Notes: generated by a model not told the origin, from the letters alone. A stretch of 64,000 nt of DNA from Paeniglutamicibacter kerguelensis (GCF_017876535.1 NZ_JAGIOF010000001.1:4118688-4182687); one strand, 5' to 3'; positions 16,956 to 25,565 are shown, numbered from the stretch's first letter. Numbers and translations: made by a program.

Positions 16956-17611
16956 CGGGTCGCACCTTCCCAGGCGCCGAGCAGTTCGCTGCTGGCGGCC
17001 TGCGGGTCCTCCGCCGCGCAAATCGCGCGGACCACGGCCATGCCGGCCGCCCCGCTGGCGACGATGCCGTCGACGTCGGCCATTGAGAGGCCGCCGATGG
17101 CCACACACGGCAGCGTGCTCTGGCCGACGGCCCGGGCCAGGCCCGCATGGCCGAGCGGTTCGGGATGGTCCTTCTTGGTGGGGGTTGCATGGACCGCCCC
17201 GACGCCCAGGTAGTCGATGGTGCCGGGGAAGCGGGCGTTGAGTTCGTTGGCGGCGGCGATCTGCGCATCCTTGGAGGCGCTCAGGCCCAGCACCGCGTCG
17301 GGGCCGATCAGCGCGCGGACCAGTTCGGCGGGGATGTCGGACTGGCCGATGTGCACACCCTGCACGCTGGCGCCCGCGGCTCGGGCCGCCAGGTACACGT
17401 CGACGCGGTCGTTGACCAGCAGGTCGGCGCGTCCGGCGGTGTGGACGGAGGACTTGCGGACCACCTCCAGGAACTGGGCCGCCGGCATGTCCTTGCATCG
17501 CAGCTGGACCGTCTTGACTCCGCCGGCAACCGCGGCCGCAATGATTTCATCCAGGGGCCGGCCGGCGGTCGAGGCCGAATCGGCAACCAGGTAGACGCTG
17601 AGTTCCCGCAT
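16952..17611 (-). CDS. thiE: Thiamine-phosphate synthase
   Basis: The 219-residue TIM-barrel enzyme couples hydroxymethylpyrimidine diphosphate to hydroxyethylthiazole phosphate. Diagnostic segments are VQLRCKDMPA, LLVNDRVDVYLAARAAGASVQGVHIGQSD, GLSASKD, DYLGVGAVHATPTKKD and VAIGGLSMADVDGIVASGAAGMAVVRAI. Its ATG shares one base with the thiM stop, and its end overlaps thiD/tenA by four, so all three genes form a tightly coupled operon under the TPP riboswitch upstream. Confidence 0.93.
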   Translation of the reverse strand: MRELSVYLVADSASTAGRPLDEIIAAAVAGGVKTVQLRCKDMPAAQFLEVVRKSSVHTAGRADLLVNDRVDVYLAARAAGASVQGVHIGQSDIPAELVRALIGPDAVLGLSASKDAQIAAANELNARFPGTIDYLGVGAVHATPTKKDHPEPLGHAGLARAVGQSTLPCVAIGGLSMADVDGIVASGAAGMAVVRAICAAEDPQAASSELLGAWEGATR

Positions 17612-18429
17612 CAGGAAAGCACCGCCTTTTCCTTGAGTTCCTGCGGGCCGACCAGGGCCAGCGCGTCGAGGAAGTTCACGGCGAAGGTGCCGGGCCCGTT
17701 GCTGAGAAGTTCAGCGCGTTCGGCGGCGGCCGAGTAGAACGCATGTGCCGCGACTGTCGCGACCAGCGGGTCGTCGTGGACCGCAAGGAATGCCGCGCAG
17801 ATTGCCCCGAGGGCGCATCCGCCGCCGGTCACACGCGTCAACAGGCTGCTGCCGCCGTGCACCAGCACGGTCCGCGTGCCGTCGGTCACCAGGTCCCGCG
17901 GGCCGGAAACCGCAACGACGGCACCGGTGAGCAAGGCCAGGGACCGGGCATGGGATGCGGCGGATTCCACCGAATCCGTGGACTCGACCCCGCGGCCGCC
18001 GTTGCCGGACTCCGCAAGCACCATGATTTCGGAGGCGTTGCCGCGGATGGCTGTCGGGTTCAGACCGCGCAGCTCGAAGGCCAGCTCGGTGCGGACCCGC
18101 AGGGACCCCACGGCAACCGGGTCCAGTACCCATGGCGTGCCCGCGGCGTTGGCCGCAGTGACGGCCTCAAGGGCACCGGCACGCTGTTCGGCGTAGGGGG
18201 TGCCCAGGTTGATGAGGGTTCCGGAGGCAATCGCGGCAAAATCGCCGGCCTCCCCGGGCAGGTCGGCCATGGCCGGCGAGGCGCCGGCGGCCAGCAGCAC
18301 ATTGGCCGTGAAATTGGTGACCACGCTGTTGCTGATGCACTGGATCAGGGGGGTGGAGGCGCGCAGGGCCGACACGCAGTCGGCCAACTCGCCGGGGCTT
18401 ACAACAAATGAAGGCGCAATGGATTCCAT
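17611..18429 (-). CDS. thiM: Hydroxyethylthiazole kinase
   Basis: The 272-residue ribokinase-fold enzyme phosphorylates 4-methyl-5-hydroxyethylthiazole for salvage. Motifs include [29 protein letters not shown] near the N-terminus, [22 protein letters not shown] and [14 protein letters not shown], where the Cys sits in the catalytic anion hole. Two in-frame ATGs exist (ending at 18438 and 18429). GGAGGG from the 3' end of the riboswitch is adjacent to the first but about nine bases from the second, so the latter is chosen. It is first in the thiM-thiE-thiD/tenA operon. Confidence 0.92.
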   Translation of the reverse strand: MESIAPSFVVSPGELADCVSALRASTPLIQCISNSVVTNFTANVLLAAGASPAMADLPGEAGDFAAIASGTLINLGTPYAEQRAGALEAVTAANAAGTPWVLDPVAVGSLRVRTELAFELRGLNPTAIRGNASEIMVLAESGNGGRGVESTDSVESAASHARSLALLTGAVVAVSGPRDLVTDGTRTVLVHGGSSLLTRVTGGGCALGAICAAFLAVHDDPLVATVAAHAFYSAAAERAELLSNGPGTFAVNFLDALALVGPQELKEKAVLS

Positions 18430-18436
18430 TAGCAAC

Positions 18437-18517
18437 ATCCCTCCGCTAGTACGAACTAGATCAGGTGCGACGGGTCTTATCTCAGTTGGGCGCCCATGCG
18501 CCCAACACCCCGTGTCA
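18437..18517 (-). promoter_or_regulatory. TPP riboswitch (THI element)
   Basis: On the minus strand the leader of thiM contains ACACGGGGTG, then a GC hairpin, CTGAGAT (complement of 18479-18485), ACCCG, and ACCTGATCTAGTTCGTACTAGCGGAGGGA. These are the conserved blocks of the thiamine-pyrophosphate aptamer. The GGAGGG at its 3' edge is also the probable ribosome-binding site of thiM, so bound TPP would most simply block translation initiation. No separate terminator stem is evident before the gene. Confidence 0.93.
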
Positions 18518-18631
18518 CTAAGCGCGAGCCTATCCCACGACCGGGCCTGCAGTGCAACTACATTTCTTCCGCCGGCGATTAGGGTACGGCACGCCGGGCG
18601 CGGCACACTGTCGGAGCGGCTGGCCTCGCCG

Positions 18632-18637
18632 TAGGCT
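18632..18637 (+). promoter_or_regulatory. Candidate leaderless -10 box of the aldehyde dehydrogenase gene
   Basis: TAGGCT lies exactly six bases before the ATG at 18644, and there is no Shine-Dalgarno. Transcription starting about seven bases after the hexamer would begin at the start codon. No strong -35 is visible. Confidence 0.45.
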
Positions 18638-18643
18638 CTGGGT

Positions 18644-20107
18644 ATGGGCATTTTTCCTTCCAATTCCGAACCCGTGGCTCCCCTCGAGAGCGCGGCGTTG
18701 AACGAGCTTGAGCTACCCCGGGTCGTCGCGGAGGATCCGGCAAAAATCATCGAAATCGTTGACGCCATGCACGATGTGGTGGCCACGCGTTTGGCGCACC
18801 CGCGGCGCTTCAGGGCATCGCAGCTCAAGGCCCTGGAACGCATGCTGGATGCGCACCAGCAGGACTTCATCGATGCGCTGGCCGATGACCTGGGCAAGAG
18901 CGCCGTCGAGGCGAAGCTTACCGAAATCGACATGGTGCGCGCCGAGATCGACCACGCCCAGCTGCACCTTTCGGAGTGGATGGAATCCAAGGCCGTGAAG
19001 ATCCCGCTGGCGTTGCATCCCGCGGCGGCCAAGATCGAACCGCAGCCGCTGGGCGTGGTGCTGGTCATCGGCCCGTGGAACTACCCGCTGCAGCTGATGC
19101 TCGCCCCGCTGGTTGCGGCCATCGCCGCGGGCAACGTGGCGGTGCTCAAGCCCTCCGAATTGGCCCCCGCCACGTCGATCGCGCTGGGGAAGCTGCTCCC
19201 GCAGTTCCTGGACCAGCGTGCCTACGCAGTGATCCAGGGCGGCGCCGGCACCAGCAAGGTCCTCCTGGAGCAGCATTTCGACCACATTTTCTACACCGGA
19301 GGGGAAAAAGTCGGGCGGATCGTGGCGCGCGCAGCGGCCGAACACCTGACGCCGGTCACCCTGGAACTGGGCGGCAAGTCCCCGGCCGTGGTGATGGACG
19401 GTTCCCACGCGGCCGTGGCCAGGCGCCTGGCCTACGGGAAGTTCATGAACGCGGGCCAGACCTGCGTGGCACCCGACTACGTGTTGGCCGTCGGGAACGC
19501 GGCCGAGCCCCTGGAAAAGCAGCTCGCCAAGGCCATCACCGGGTTCTACGGCAAGTCCCCGATGCACAGCCGCGACTACGGGCGGATCGTCAACCGGGCG
19601 CACTTCAACAGGCTCGTCTCCTACCTGGAGCACGGGGAGGTGGTGATCGGCGGCGGATACGACGAGGCGACGCTCAAGATCGAACCCACGGTGATGATCA
19701 ACGTCGATCCGGACTCCCCGCTCATGCAGGAGGAAATCTTCGGGCCGATCCTGCCGATCCTCAAGGTCGACAGCTTCGACGCGGCGGTGCGTTTCATCAA
19801 CTCGCGCCCCAACCCGCTGGCCGCCTATCTGTTCAGCGAAAACCCGCGCCTGCAGTCGTCCTTCGGCGACCAGGTGCGTGCCGGTGCGATCGTGCACAAC
19901 GCCCCGAACCTGCACGTTGCCGTGCCGGGGCTTCCCTTCGGCGGGGTCGGGGCCTCCGGCATGGGTTCCTACCACGGCCGCCACGGTTTCGAGCGCCTCT
20001 CGCAGATGCGCCCGGTCATGGCCAAGACCGCGGTGGTCGACACGCTCAAGGCCATCTACCCGCCGTATACCTGGGCGAAGAGCAAGATCATCGACAAGCT
20101 GCTCTAG
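18644..20107 (+). CDS. NAD(P)-dependent aldehyde dehydrogenase (ALDH3-like)
   Basis: The 487-residue enzyme oxidises an aldehyde to its acid. Cofactor-binding and catalytic signatures are present: [53 protein letters not shown] with catalytic Glu241, and GQTCVAPDY with the nucleophile Cys274. The short length and the GPWNYPL and [14 protein letters not shown] motifs fit the class 3 (fatty/aromatic aldehyde) branch. A helical C-terminal tail ([21 protein letters not shown]) is typical of that group. Monocistronic, ended by a strong bidirectional hairpin. Confidence 0.9.
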   Translation: MGIFPSNSEPVAPLESAALNELELPRVVAEDPAKIIEIVDAMHDVVATRLAHPRRFRASQLKALERMLDAHQQDFIDALADDLGKSAVEAKLTEIDMVRAEIDHAQLHLSEWMESKAVKIPLALHPAAAKIEPQPLGVVLVIGPWNYPLQLMLAPLVAAIAAGNVAVLKPSELAPATSIALGKLLPQFLDQRAYAVIQGGAGTSKVLLEQHFDHIFYTGGEKVGRIVARAAAEHLTPVTLELGGKSPAVVMDGSHAAVARRLAYGKFMNAGQTCVAPDYVLAVGNAAEPLEKQLAKAITGFYGKSPMHSRDYGRIVNRAHFNRLVSYLEHGEVVIGGGYDEATLKIEPTVMINVDPDSPLMQEEIFGPILPILKVDSFDAAVRFINSRPNPLAAYLFSENPRLQSSFGDQVRAGAIVHNAPNLHVAVPGLPFGGVGASGMGSYHGRHGFERLSQMRPVMAKTAVVDTLKAIYPPYTWAKSKIIDKLL

Positions 20108-20135
20108 GCGGCGAAGGCCAAAGTGGCCAAGACGG

Positions 20136-20176
20136 GGGCGGCCGGCGGGAATCCATTCGATTCCCGCCGGCCGCCC
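20136..20176. terminator. Bidirectional terminator hairpin (ALDH / pgm)
   Basis: An 18-bp perfect stem (20136-20153 with 20159-20176) closes a five-base loop (CATTC) between the convergent aldehyde dehydrogenase and phosphoglucomutase genes. It is very GC-rich. A TTTGG run follows on the right. Confidence 0.8.
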
Positions 20177-20196
20177 GCCGTTTGGTCCGCATGCTC

Positions 20197-21834
20197 CTAG
20201 CCGAGGACCGAATCAACGATCGTCTTGGCCTCGGCCTGCACCCGGGCCAGGTGCTCGTCGCCGAGGAAGGACTCGGCGTAGATCTTGTACACGTCCTCCG
20301 TCCCGGAGGGGCGCGCGGCAAACCAGGCGTTTTCGGTGGTGACCTTCAGGCCGCCGATCTTCGCCCCGTTGCCCGGGGCCTCGGTCAGGCGTGCCGTGAT
20401 GGGTTCTCCGGCGAGCTCGTCGGCCGAAACGTCGGTTGCCGACAGGCTGCCGAGCCTTGCTTTCTGCTCGCGGGTGGCCGGGGCGTCGATGCGCGCGTAG
20501 CTGGGCGCTCCGTGGGTTTCGACCAGGCGCGCGTAGTGCTGGGACGGGGTGGAGCCGGTGGTTGCGGTGATTTCGCTGGCCAGCAGGGACATGATGATGC
20601 CGTCCTTGTCGGTGGTCCACACCTTGCCGTTGTGGCGCAGGAACGATGCCCCCGCGGATTCCTCGCCGCCGAAGGCGCCGGAGCCGTCCAGCAGGCCCGG
20701 GACGAACCACTTGAAGCCCACCGGCACCTCCACCAGCTTGCGGCCGAGCTGCGCGGCGACGCGGTCGATCATGGAGGAGGAGACAAGGGTCTTGCCGATC
20801 GAGGCGTCGGCGTTCCAGCCGGTGCGGTTGGCGTACAGGTAGTCGATGGCCACTGCCAGGAAGTGGTTGGGATTCATCAGCCCGGCATCCGGGGTGACGA
20901 TGCCGTGGCGGTCGGCGTCGGCGTCGTTGCCCGTGGCGATGTCGAAGGAATCGCGGCGGGCAATCAGCGAGGCCATGGCGGATGCCGAGGAGCAGTCCAT
21001 GCGAATCTTGCCGTCGGTGTCCAGCGACATGAACGCAAAACGCGGATCGACCTCCGGGTTCACCACCGTGAGGTCGAGCCTGTGGGTTTCGGCGATTGCC
21101 GCCCAGTAGTCGACCGAGGCCCCGCCCATGGGGTCGGCGCCGATGCGCAGCCCCGCGTTGCGGATCGCGTCCAGGTCCAGCACCGAGGGCAGGTCGTTGA
21201 CGTAGGAGGCCATGAAGTCGAAGGCGCCGATCTTGCCGGTCAGCCGGGCTGCGCCCAGGGAGGTCCGCTTCACGCCGCGCAGCCCGTTGGCCAGCAGTTC
21301 GTTGGCGCGGCCGGCGATCCAGGAGGTGGCGTCGGTGTCCGCGGGGCCGCCGTGCGGCGGGTTGTACTTCAGGCCGCCGTCGGCAGGCGGGTTGTGCGAC
21401 GGGGTGATGATGATGCCGTCGGCGCGGGCGGCCGACGGGTTGGCATTGTGGGTGAGGATCGCGTGGCTGAGCGCCGGGGTGGGGGTCCAGCCGTTGCGCG
21501 AATCGGCGAGGATGACCACGTCGTTTCCGGCAAGGACCTCAAGGACGGTGTCCTGCGCCGGGTCCGAGAGTGCGTGGGTGTCCTTGCCCACGAAGACCGG
21601 CCCGGCGATCCCTTGTCCGGCACGGTACTCGACGATGGCCTGGGTGATTGCGGCAATGTGGTCCTCGTTGAAGGATCCGTTCAGCGAGGAGCCGCGGTGT
21701 CCGGAGGTTCCGAAGGCCACCTTCTGGGCGGGGTCGGAGGCATCCGGGTGGATCGAGAAGTAGGCGTCGCGAACCGCGGAAAGATCGATCAGGTCCTGGG
21801 GCAGTGCCGGGGTGCCGGCTCGAGGGTGAGACAT
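20197..21834 (-). CDS. pgm: Phosphoglucomutase (alpha-D-glucose phosphate-specific)
   Basis: The 545-residue enzyme interconverts glucose-1-phosphate and glucose-6-phosphate, feeding glycogen, trehalose and cell-wall sugar synthesis. Visible sites are [10 protein letters not shown] near residue 40, the phosphoserine loop [12 protein letters not shown] (Ser146), the metal loop [10 protein letters not shown] and the sugar-binding loop [10 protein letters not shown]. Length and order match bacterial Pgm of the PNPM/Pgm type. It handles alpha-glucose-1-phosphate and so complements the beta-specific HAD domain at 10697. It lies 53 bases downstream of the emfourin-like gene on the same strand. Confidence 0.93.
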   Translation of the reverse strand: MSHPRAGTPALPQDLIDLSAVRDAYFSIHPDASDPAQKVAFGTSGHRGSSLNGSFNEDHIAAITQAIVEYRAGQGIAGPVFVGKDTHALSDPAQDTVLEVLAGNDVVILADSRNGWTPTPALSHAILTHNANPSAARADGIIITPSHNPPADGGLKYNPPHGGPADTDATSWIAGRANELLANGLRGVKRTSLGAARLTGKIGAFDFMASYVNDLPSVLDLDAIRNAGLRIGADPMGGASVDYWAAIAETHRLDLTVVNPEVDPRFAFMSLDTDGKIRMDCSSASAMASLIARRDSFDIATGNDADADRHGIVTPDAGLMNPNHFLAVAIDYLYANRTGWNADASIGKTLVSSSMIDRVAAQLGRKLVEVPVGFKWFVPGLLDGSGAFGGEESAGASFLRHNGKVWTTDKDGIIMSLLASEITATTGSTPSQHYARLVETHGAPSYARIDAPATREQKARLGSLSATDVSADELAGEPITARLTEAPGNGAKIGGLKVTTENAWFAARPSGTEDVYKIYAESFLGDEHLARVQAEAKTIVDSVLG

Positions 21835-21887
21835 GATCCAATATTCTCATGTGACGTCCGGCGCCGCCCGTTCAACGGGCCGTGGGA

Positions 21888-22187
21888 TCAACGGGCCGTG
21901 CGAATCACGTGTTCGGCCAGCTGCCGGGCGGGTCCGGTCAGCAGGGTGTCCGGCACCCGGTGGTCCTCCCCGTCGATGGAGAGGAACCAGTTGAAGGCAT
22001 CGCGGACCTGGCCGGCGCCGTCGTCGGTGTCGAGGCGGCGAAGCTGTTCCAACGCGCCGTTCGCCAGTCGAACCCAGGGCTCGTCTTCCGGCGGCGAATC
22101 GTGGACATGAAGCTCAAGAACGCCAGCGCGGGAAATGCCTGCCACCCCGCCGCTGCGTTGCACCCGCACAATGAATAACTCGTTCAT
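21888..22187 (-). CDS. Emfourin-like protealysin inhibitor
   Basis: The 99-residue protein (MNELFIVRVQRSGGVAGISR...) is small, acidic and without a signal peptide. Its length, the RSGGVAG start, the DTDDGAGQVRDAFNWFL core, and its place four bases after an M4 protease gene match the emfourin (M4in) family, known as tight inhibitors of protealysin-like proteases encoded in the same operon. By that precedent it would bind and silence the neighbouring protease inside the cell. The family call rests on context and partial similarity, so alternatives remain open. Confidence 0.7.
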   Translation of the reverse strand: MNELFIVRVQRSGGVAGISRAGVLELHVHDSPPEDEPWVRLANGALEQLRRLDTDDGAGQVRDAFNWFLSIDGEDHRVPDTLLTGPARQLAEHVIRTAR

Positions 22188-22191
22188 GGTT

Positions 22192-23376
22192 TCACGCGGC
22201 TTCTTGTTCGTCCTTGACCTGCGGAACCACTCCCACGCCATCCCAGGCTGCGGCCAGCGCCTTGTCCTCCACCGAGCCGACGCCGTAGTCCCGGCGGGCC
22301 TGCAAGAGCGTTTGCCCGGCGAAGGTCGCGAAGTTTGAATCTTCCGGAATCGACCGGGTGACGACGACGTTGAACCACACCGACCCCGCACGTTCCCACG
22401 CGTGGCCGCCCAGTGCCGTTGCAAAAAGGTAAAACGCGTGGTTCGGAATGCCCGAGTTCAGGTGCACGCCACCGGAGTCCTCCTTGGTGTGGATGTAGGA
22501 GTCCATGTGGGCCGGCTGCGGGTCACGACCTATGAGGGGGTCGTCGTAGGCGGTGCCCGGCGCGGCCATGGATCGCAGCGCCTTGGCGTTGACCCGCGGG
22601 TGGAACAGGCCCTTGCCGATGAGCCAGCTGGCGCTGGCTGCATCCTCGCCGGCGGCGAATTGTTCCACGAGTGCTCCCAGGACATCGGCAATGGATTCGT
22701 TCAAGGACCCGGACTGGCCGCGGTACTTGAGATTCGTCGTGTACTGAAGCAGCCCGTGGCCCAGTTCGTGGGCGATGACGCTGAGCGAGGAGGTGAAGGA
22801 ATTGAAGATCTCCCCGTCCCCGTCGCCCATGACCACTTGCGTGCCGTCCCAAAACGCGTTGTCGTACTCTTGGCCGTAGTGCACGGTGCCGCGCAACGCG
22901 AGCCCGGCCCCGTCCAGGCTGGAACGCTTGAACTGGTCTGCAAGGAATTCATGGACTGCGCCGAGTCCGTCATAGGCCCGGTTGACGTCGTCGTCGTCGA
23001 CCGGGGCCCCGCCCTCGGCCCGGGCCAAAATGCCCGGGGTGACCTCGACCCCCTGTGCATCGCTGATGGTGCGTTGCAGGCTTCCGGAAGGTTCGATAAT
23101 GATTGCCTGGGCAGGGGTTTCCCCGCGCTGGCGTTCGTGGCGCAGAGCCTGGTCAAGGAGGAGCGTTTGCCTGGCGCGGGCGGCAATCCGGGTGCGGGTC
23201 CGCGGCCCGACGGGATCGTTGGCTTCGCCGCGCGGTGCACGGGCCATGAAAGTGCGCATCGATTCCGGGGCCTCCCACGCACCGTCACATGCGGCCATGG
23301 ACGCCAGCAGATACGGCGGCACCGCCCGGTGTTGGCCGTGGTCGTTCGAGGTTTTCGTGTTGCTTTTCTTGCCCAT
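22192..23376 (-). CDS. M4 family (thermolysin/protealysin-like) metalloprotease
   Basis: The 394-residue zinc protease has HELGH with His203, Glu204 and His207, the third ligand in SLNESIADVLGA, and the substrate-site segment SGIPNHAFYLFATALGG with the catalytic-site His region. The short N-terminal part carries VPPYLL, the propeptide motif of protealysin-like enzymes, and there is no signal peptide. It is therefore probably kept in the cytosol or exported by a non-classical route, like protealysin. The ATG ending at 23376 follows GGAAGAG by eight bases. It is followed by the emfourin-like inhibitor gene. Confidence 0.9.
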   Translation of the reverse strand: MGKKSNTKTSNDHGQHRAVPPYLLASMAACDGAWEAPESMRTFMARAPRGEANDPVGPRTRTRIAARARQTLLLDQALRHERQRGETPAQAIIIEPSGSLQRTISDAQGVEVTPGILARAEGGAPVDDDDVNRAYDGLGAVHEFLADQFKRSSLDGAGLALRGTVHYGQEYDNAFWDGTQVVMGDGDGEIFNSFTSSLSVIAHELGHGLLQYTTNLKYRGQSGSLNESIADVLGALVEQFAAGEDAASASWLIGKGLFHPRVNAKALRSMAAPGTAYDDPLIGRDPQPAHMDSYIHTKEDSGGVHLNSGIPNHAFYLFATALGGHAWERAGSVWFNVVVTRSIPEDSNFATFAGQTLLQARRDYGVGSVEDKALAAAWDGVGVVPQVKDEQEAA

Positions 23377-23498
23377 GGAACCAACTCTTCCATCGCATCC
23401 TGAGTGGCCGGTGTGAACGTGCTGAGGGCGGCGATTGGATAAAGTGGAGAGTGAAACCGCGTGCGAAGGCCGTGGTCGGTTGGTGTTGGGAGTAGGCC

Positions 23499-24035
23499 AT
23501 GAAGGACCCGAAGGACGCGAAGAACAACGACGCGAACGAGCCATCCTTTGCCGATCCGCACGATCCCCGGTGGTCGCAGGGTCCCCAGGCGGCACCCGCG
23601 CCGGACAACCGGCCGGGCCCGGTCGGAAATCCGTACCAGGACCAGCCCTTGTACGCCCCGCCGGGAACCCCGCAGAACCCGTACCCGAACCAGCCGCCCC
23701 ACGCGCCGCAGGTGAATCCGCAGGCCGGCCCCTATGCGCAGCAGCAGCCGATGCACGGGCAGCCGATGGGCCACGCATCCGCAACGGGTGTTTCGAATGT
23801 CCTGGGCATCATCTCGATGGTGGCGGGCATCCTCGGCCTGTTGACCACCGGCATGCTGTTCCTGCCCCAGCTGGCCGCCGTCGTTTGCGGGCATCTGTCG
23901 CTGCGCCGTGAAAGGCCGCACCGGGGCTTCGCCATTGCCGGCCTGGTCACAGGCTACGTGGGCTTGGCCATCGGGTTCCTGGTCTTCGCCGGATTCTTGG
24001 CGGCGTTTGCCGGCGCTGCAAGCGTCAGTCTCTAG
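23499..24035 (+). CDS. DUF4190 membrane protein with proline-rich N-terminus
   Basis: The 178-residue protein has a Pro/Gln/Asn-rich, disordered cytoplasmic half (residues 1-90) and a C-terminal DUF4190 domain with two hydrophobic segments: NVLGIISMVAGILGLLTTGMLFLP, and the later helix through FAIAGLVTGYVGLAIGFLVFAGF. HLSLRRERPHRGFAIAGLVTGY is typical of the family. Function unknown. An upstream GGGAG supports the start at 23499. It is divergent from the M4 protease, and its terminator has been split by the insertion sequence. Confidence 0.8.
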   Translation: MKDPKDAKNNDANEPSFADPHDPRWSQGPQAAPAPDNRPGPVGNPYQDQPLYAPPGTPQNPYPNQPPHAPQVNPQAGPYAQQQPMHGQPMGHASATGVSNVLGIISMVAGILGLLTTGMLFLPQLAAVVCGHLSLRRERPHRGFAIAGLVTGYVGLAIGFLVFAGFLAAFAGAASVSL

Positions 24036-24074
24036 ACGACGAACGGCGGCGGCGTTCCCGCCGAGCCTCGTGGA

Positions 24075-24094
24075 AACAAAAATGGTGGTTTTGC
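24075..24094. terminator. Left arm of a bidirectional terminator split by the IS element
   Basis: AACAAAAATGGTGGTTTTGC is the exact inverse complement of 25546-25565 on the far side of the insertion sequence. A further seven-base complement (24061-24067 with 25568-25574) lies outside. Without the IS the two arms would face each other across a loop of about ten bases with T5 runs on both exits. Confidence 0.75.
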
Positions 24095-24095
24095 A

Positions 24096-24098
24096 TTT
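24096..24098. repeat. Target-site duplication, left copy (TTT)
   Basis: TTT directly precedes the left inverted repeat and is repeated at 25541-25543 after the right one. Three-base duplications are normal for IS3-family elements. Because the site is a homopolymer, the evidence is modest. Confidence 0.55.
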
Positions 24099-24123
24099 TG
24101 AACTGCTCCCCGGAAGTTGGACT
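24099..24123. repeat. Left terminal inverted repeat of the IS element
   Basis: The sequence begins TGAACTGCTCCCCGGAAG and matches the inverse complement of 25516-25540 at 22 of 25 positions. Confidence 0.85.
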
Positions 24124-24152
24124 GAATAATTCAGTTCCATACTTCCGGGGAG
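24106..24152 (+). promoter_or_regulatory. Hairpin that sequesters the transposase ribosome-binding site
   Basis: CTCCCCGGAAG (24106-24116) pairs with CTTCCGGGGAG (24142-24152), and the inner ACTGAAT (24121-24127) pairs with ATTCAGT (24129-24135). GGGGAG in the 3' arm is the only good Shine-Dalgarno for orfA, whose ATG is at 24159. RNA entering from outside the element would fold and hide it, whereas RNA starting inside the hairpin would not. Confidence 0.65.
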
Positions 24153-24158
24153 TTTTTC

Positions 24159-24650
24159 ATGTATCCACATAGTTCATTGACCGCCGAGCAACGGCTGGCC
24201 GCCGTCGATCTCTTCGAGGAAGGATTCGGGCATGTCGCGGTATCCTCAAGACTTGGAGTCAGCGCCGGTGCCGTTGAGAAGCTCGGGGAACGTTTCAGGA
24301 TTTGGGGTAGGGCAGCGTTGGAAGGCAAACCGACCAAGCAGGTGTATTCCTTCGAGTTCAAGCTCGAGCTCGTCCGCCGGTACCTCTCCGGCGATGCGAC
24401 CGCGATGGACCTTGCCCTCAAGCACCAGCTGAATTCCCCGGCCCAGGTCCGCAACTGGGCGAAAATATACCGGGAACAGGGCGAGGACGGACTGCGCCCC
24501 AAGCCCAAGGGCCGACCGAGGGCGGCATCCAGTCCCGAGCCGACCGAACTCACAGAGCTCGAGAAGCTGCGCCGCGAGAACCAGCGCCTGCAGGCCGAGA
24601 ACGCCTACCTAAAAAAAGTGCGGGCCTTGAGGAACCACCCACCGCGCTGA
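24159..24650 (+). CDS. IS3-family OrfA (DNA-binding subunit)
   Basis: The 163-residue protein has an N-terminal helix-turn-helix (LTAEQRLAAVDLFEEGFGHVAVSSRLGVS), a second one around FKLELVRRYLSGDATAMDLA, and a C-terminal leucine zipper (LEKLRRENQRLQAENAYLKK). It binds the element's ends and, through frameshifting, provides the N-terminal half of the OrfAB transposase. It ends shortly after the slip site. Confidence 0.88.
   Translation: MYPHSSLTAEQRLAAVDLFEEGFGHVAVSSRLGVSAGAVEKLGERFRIWGRAALEGKPTKQVYSFEFKLELVRRYLSGDATAMDLALKHQLNSPAQVRNWAKIYREQGEDGLRPKPKGRPRAASSPEPTELTELEKLRRENQRLQAENAYLKKVRALRNHPPR
24611..24617 (+). other. Programmed -1 frameshift site (A7)
   Basis: Seven adenines are read in the orfA frame as A-AAA-AAA before G. 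A one-base backward slip leads into the orfB frame (S-A-G-L-E-E-P-P-T-A-L...) and gives the OrfAB fusion, the usual production route for IS3-family transposases. Confidence 0.75.
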
Positions 24651-24661
24651 AGATCAGCGCG

Positions 24662-25501
24662 GTGATCGCCCTCAAGGCATCCCACCCCCTGCCCCTGCTC
24701 CTGGCCGCGGCAGGGCTGCCCCGTTCCACGTTCTTCCACCGCCAGGCAGCACTCAAGACCCCTGACCGGCACGCGGAACTCCGCACCCGGATCCACGGGA
24801 TCTTCACCGAGGCCAAGGGCCGCTACGGGCACCGGCGCATCCACGCCACCCTGGCCCGCGAGGGCCGGCACGTGGCCCGCAAGACCGTGCTGAAACTGAT
24901 GCGCGAGGAAAACCTGGCCTGCACGGTCCGCAGCCGCCGCCGCTACTCCTCCGACAAGGGCCAGGTCGGCAAGATCGCCGAGAACAAGCTCAAGCGCGAG
25001 TTCGACACCGCGGCGCCGAACCTGAAGTGGGTGACCGACGTGACCGAGTTCAAGGTCGCGGACCGCAAGGTCTACCTCTCGCCCGTCATGGACCTCTTTG
25101 ACCGTTCGATCGTTTCCTACTCGGTTTCGGAGTCGCCGACCGTCGCCTTCACCAACCAATCACTCATCGGGGCCATCGAGACCCTGGCCGCCGGCGAGGC
25201 CCCGATGGTGCACTCGGACCAGGGATTCCAGTACCAGCACTCCAGCTGGCAGAAGCTCCTCAGCGACGCCGGGATGGCCCAGTCCATGTCGCGCAAGGGC
25301 AACTGCCTGGACAACGCGGTGATGGAGAACTTCTTCGGGCACCTGAAGGAAGAAATGTTCCACCACCACGAGCACGCCGGCATCGAGGCGTTCACCACCG
25401 ACCTGAAGGACTACATCCGCTGGTACAACACCGAGCGCATCTCGTTAACGCTCGAGTGCCTGAGCCCGATGGAATATCGGGCCCAGGCACTCGCTGCGTA
25501 G
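24662..25501 (+). CDS. IS3-family OrfB / transposase catalytic half
   Basis: The frame is open from 24617 after a -1 shift and from a GTG at 24662 if translated alone (279 residues). The HTH_21-type region is followed by the rve integrase core: first Asp in WVTDVTEFK, second Asp in MVHSDQGFQYQH, and Glu in NAVMENFFGHLKEE, giving the DDE triad with the expected spacing. No stops or frameshifts are seen, so the transposase should be functional. Confidence 0.9.
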   Translation: MIALKASHPLPLLLAAAGLPRSTFFHRQAALKTPDRHAELRTRIHGIFTEAKGRYGHRRIHATLAREGRHVARKTVLKLMREENLACTVRSRRRYSSDKGQVGKIAENKLKREFDTAAPNLKWVTDVTEFKVADRKVYLSPVMDLFDRSIVSYSVSESPTVAFTNQSLIGAIETLAAGEAPMVHSDQGFQYQHSSWQKLLSDAGMAQSMSRKGNCLDNAVMENFFGHLKEEMFHHHEHAGIEAFTTDLKDYIRWYNTERISLTLECLSPMEYRAQALAA

Positions 25502-25515
25502 ACTTTTACTTACCG

Positions 25516-25540
25516 AGTCCAACTTTCGGGGGCCAGTTCA
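25516..25540. repeat. Right terminal inverted repeat of the IS element
   Basis: It ends CCAGTTCA at 25540 and is complementary to 24099-24123 apart from three positions. TTT follows at 25541-25543. Confidence 0.85.
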
Positions 25541-25545
25541 TTTCG

Positions 25546-25565
25546 GCAAAACCACCATTTTTGTT
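25546..25565. terminator. Right arm of the split bidirectional terminator
   Basis: GCAAAACCACCATTTTTGTT is the exact inverse complement of the arm at 24075-24094. It lies 17 bases before the stop of the leftward POT transporter gene, the place expected for that gene's terminator. Confidence 0.75.

Larger units (their letters stand above)
24099..25540 (+). mobile_element. IS3-family insertion sequence, apparently intact (1442 bp)
   Basis: The element starts TGAACTG and ends CAGTTCA. Terminal inverted repeats of 25 bases (24099-24123 and 25516-25540) differ at only three positions. It encodes orfA and orfB in frames related by -1 shift, joined by an A7 slip site, and a complete DDE transposase. 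OrfA length and protein character resemble the IS150 group. Both ORFs are open, the ends are complete and a TTT duplication flanks it, so it looks recently inserted and capable of transposition. Confidence 0.88.

Noticed and set aside
18976-22110. A 1044-codon plus-strand frame across aldehyde dehydrogenase and phosphoglucomutase
   Set aside because: It is an antisense or shifted reading of two well-identified genes and includes their terminator; no domain is recognisable.
24078-24098. A-rich flank AAAAATGGTGG taken as the IS end
   Set aside because: This match continues beyond any IS end as a perfect 20-base inverted repeat and belongs to the interrupted terminator; TGAACTG...CAGTTCA gives proper IS3 termini with a TTT duplication.
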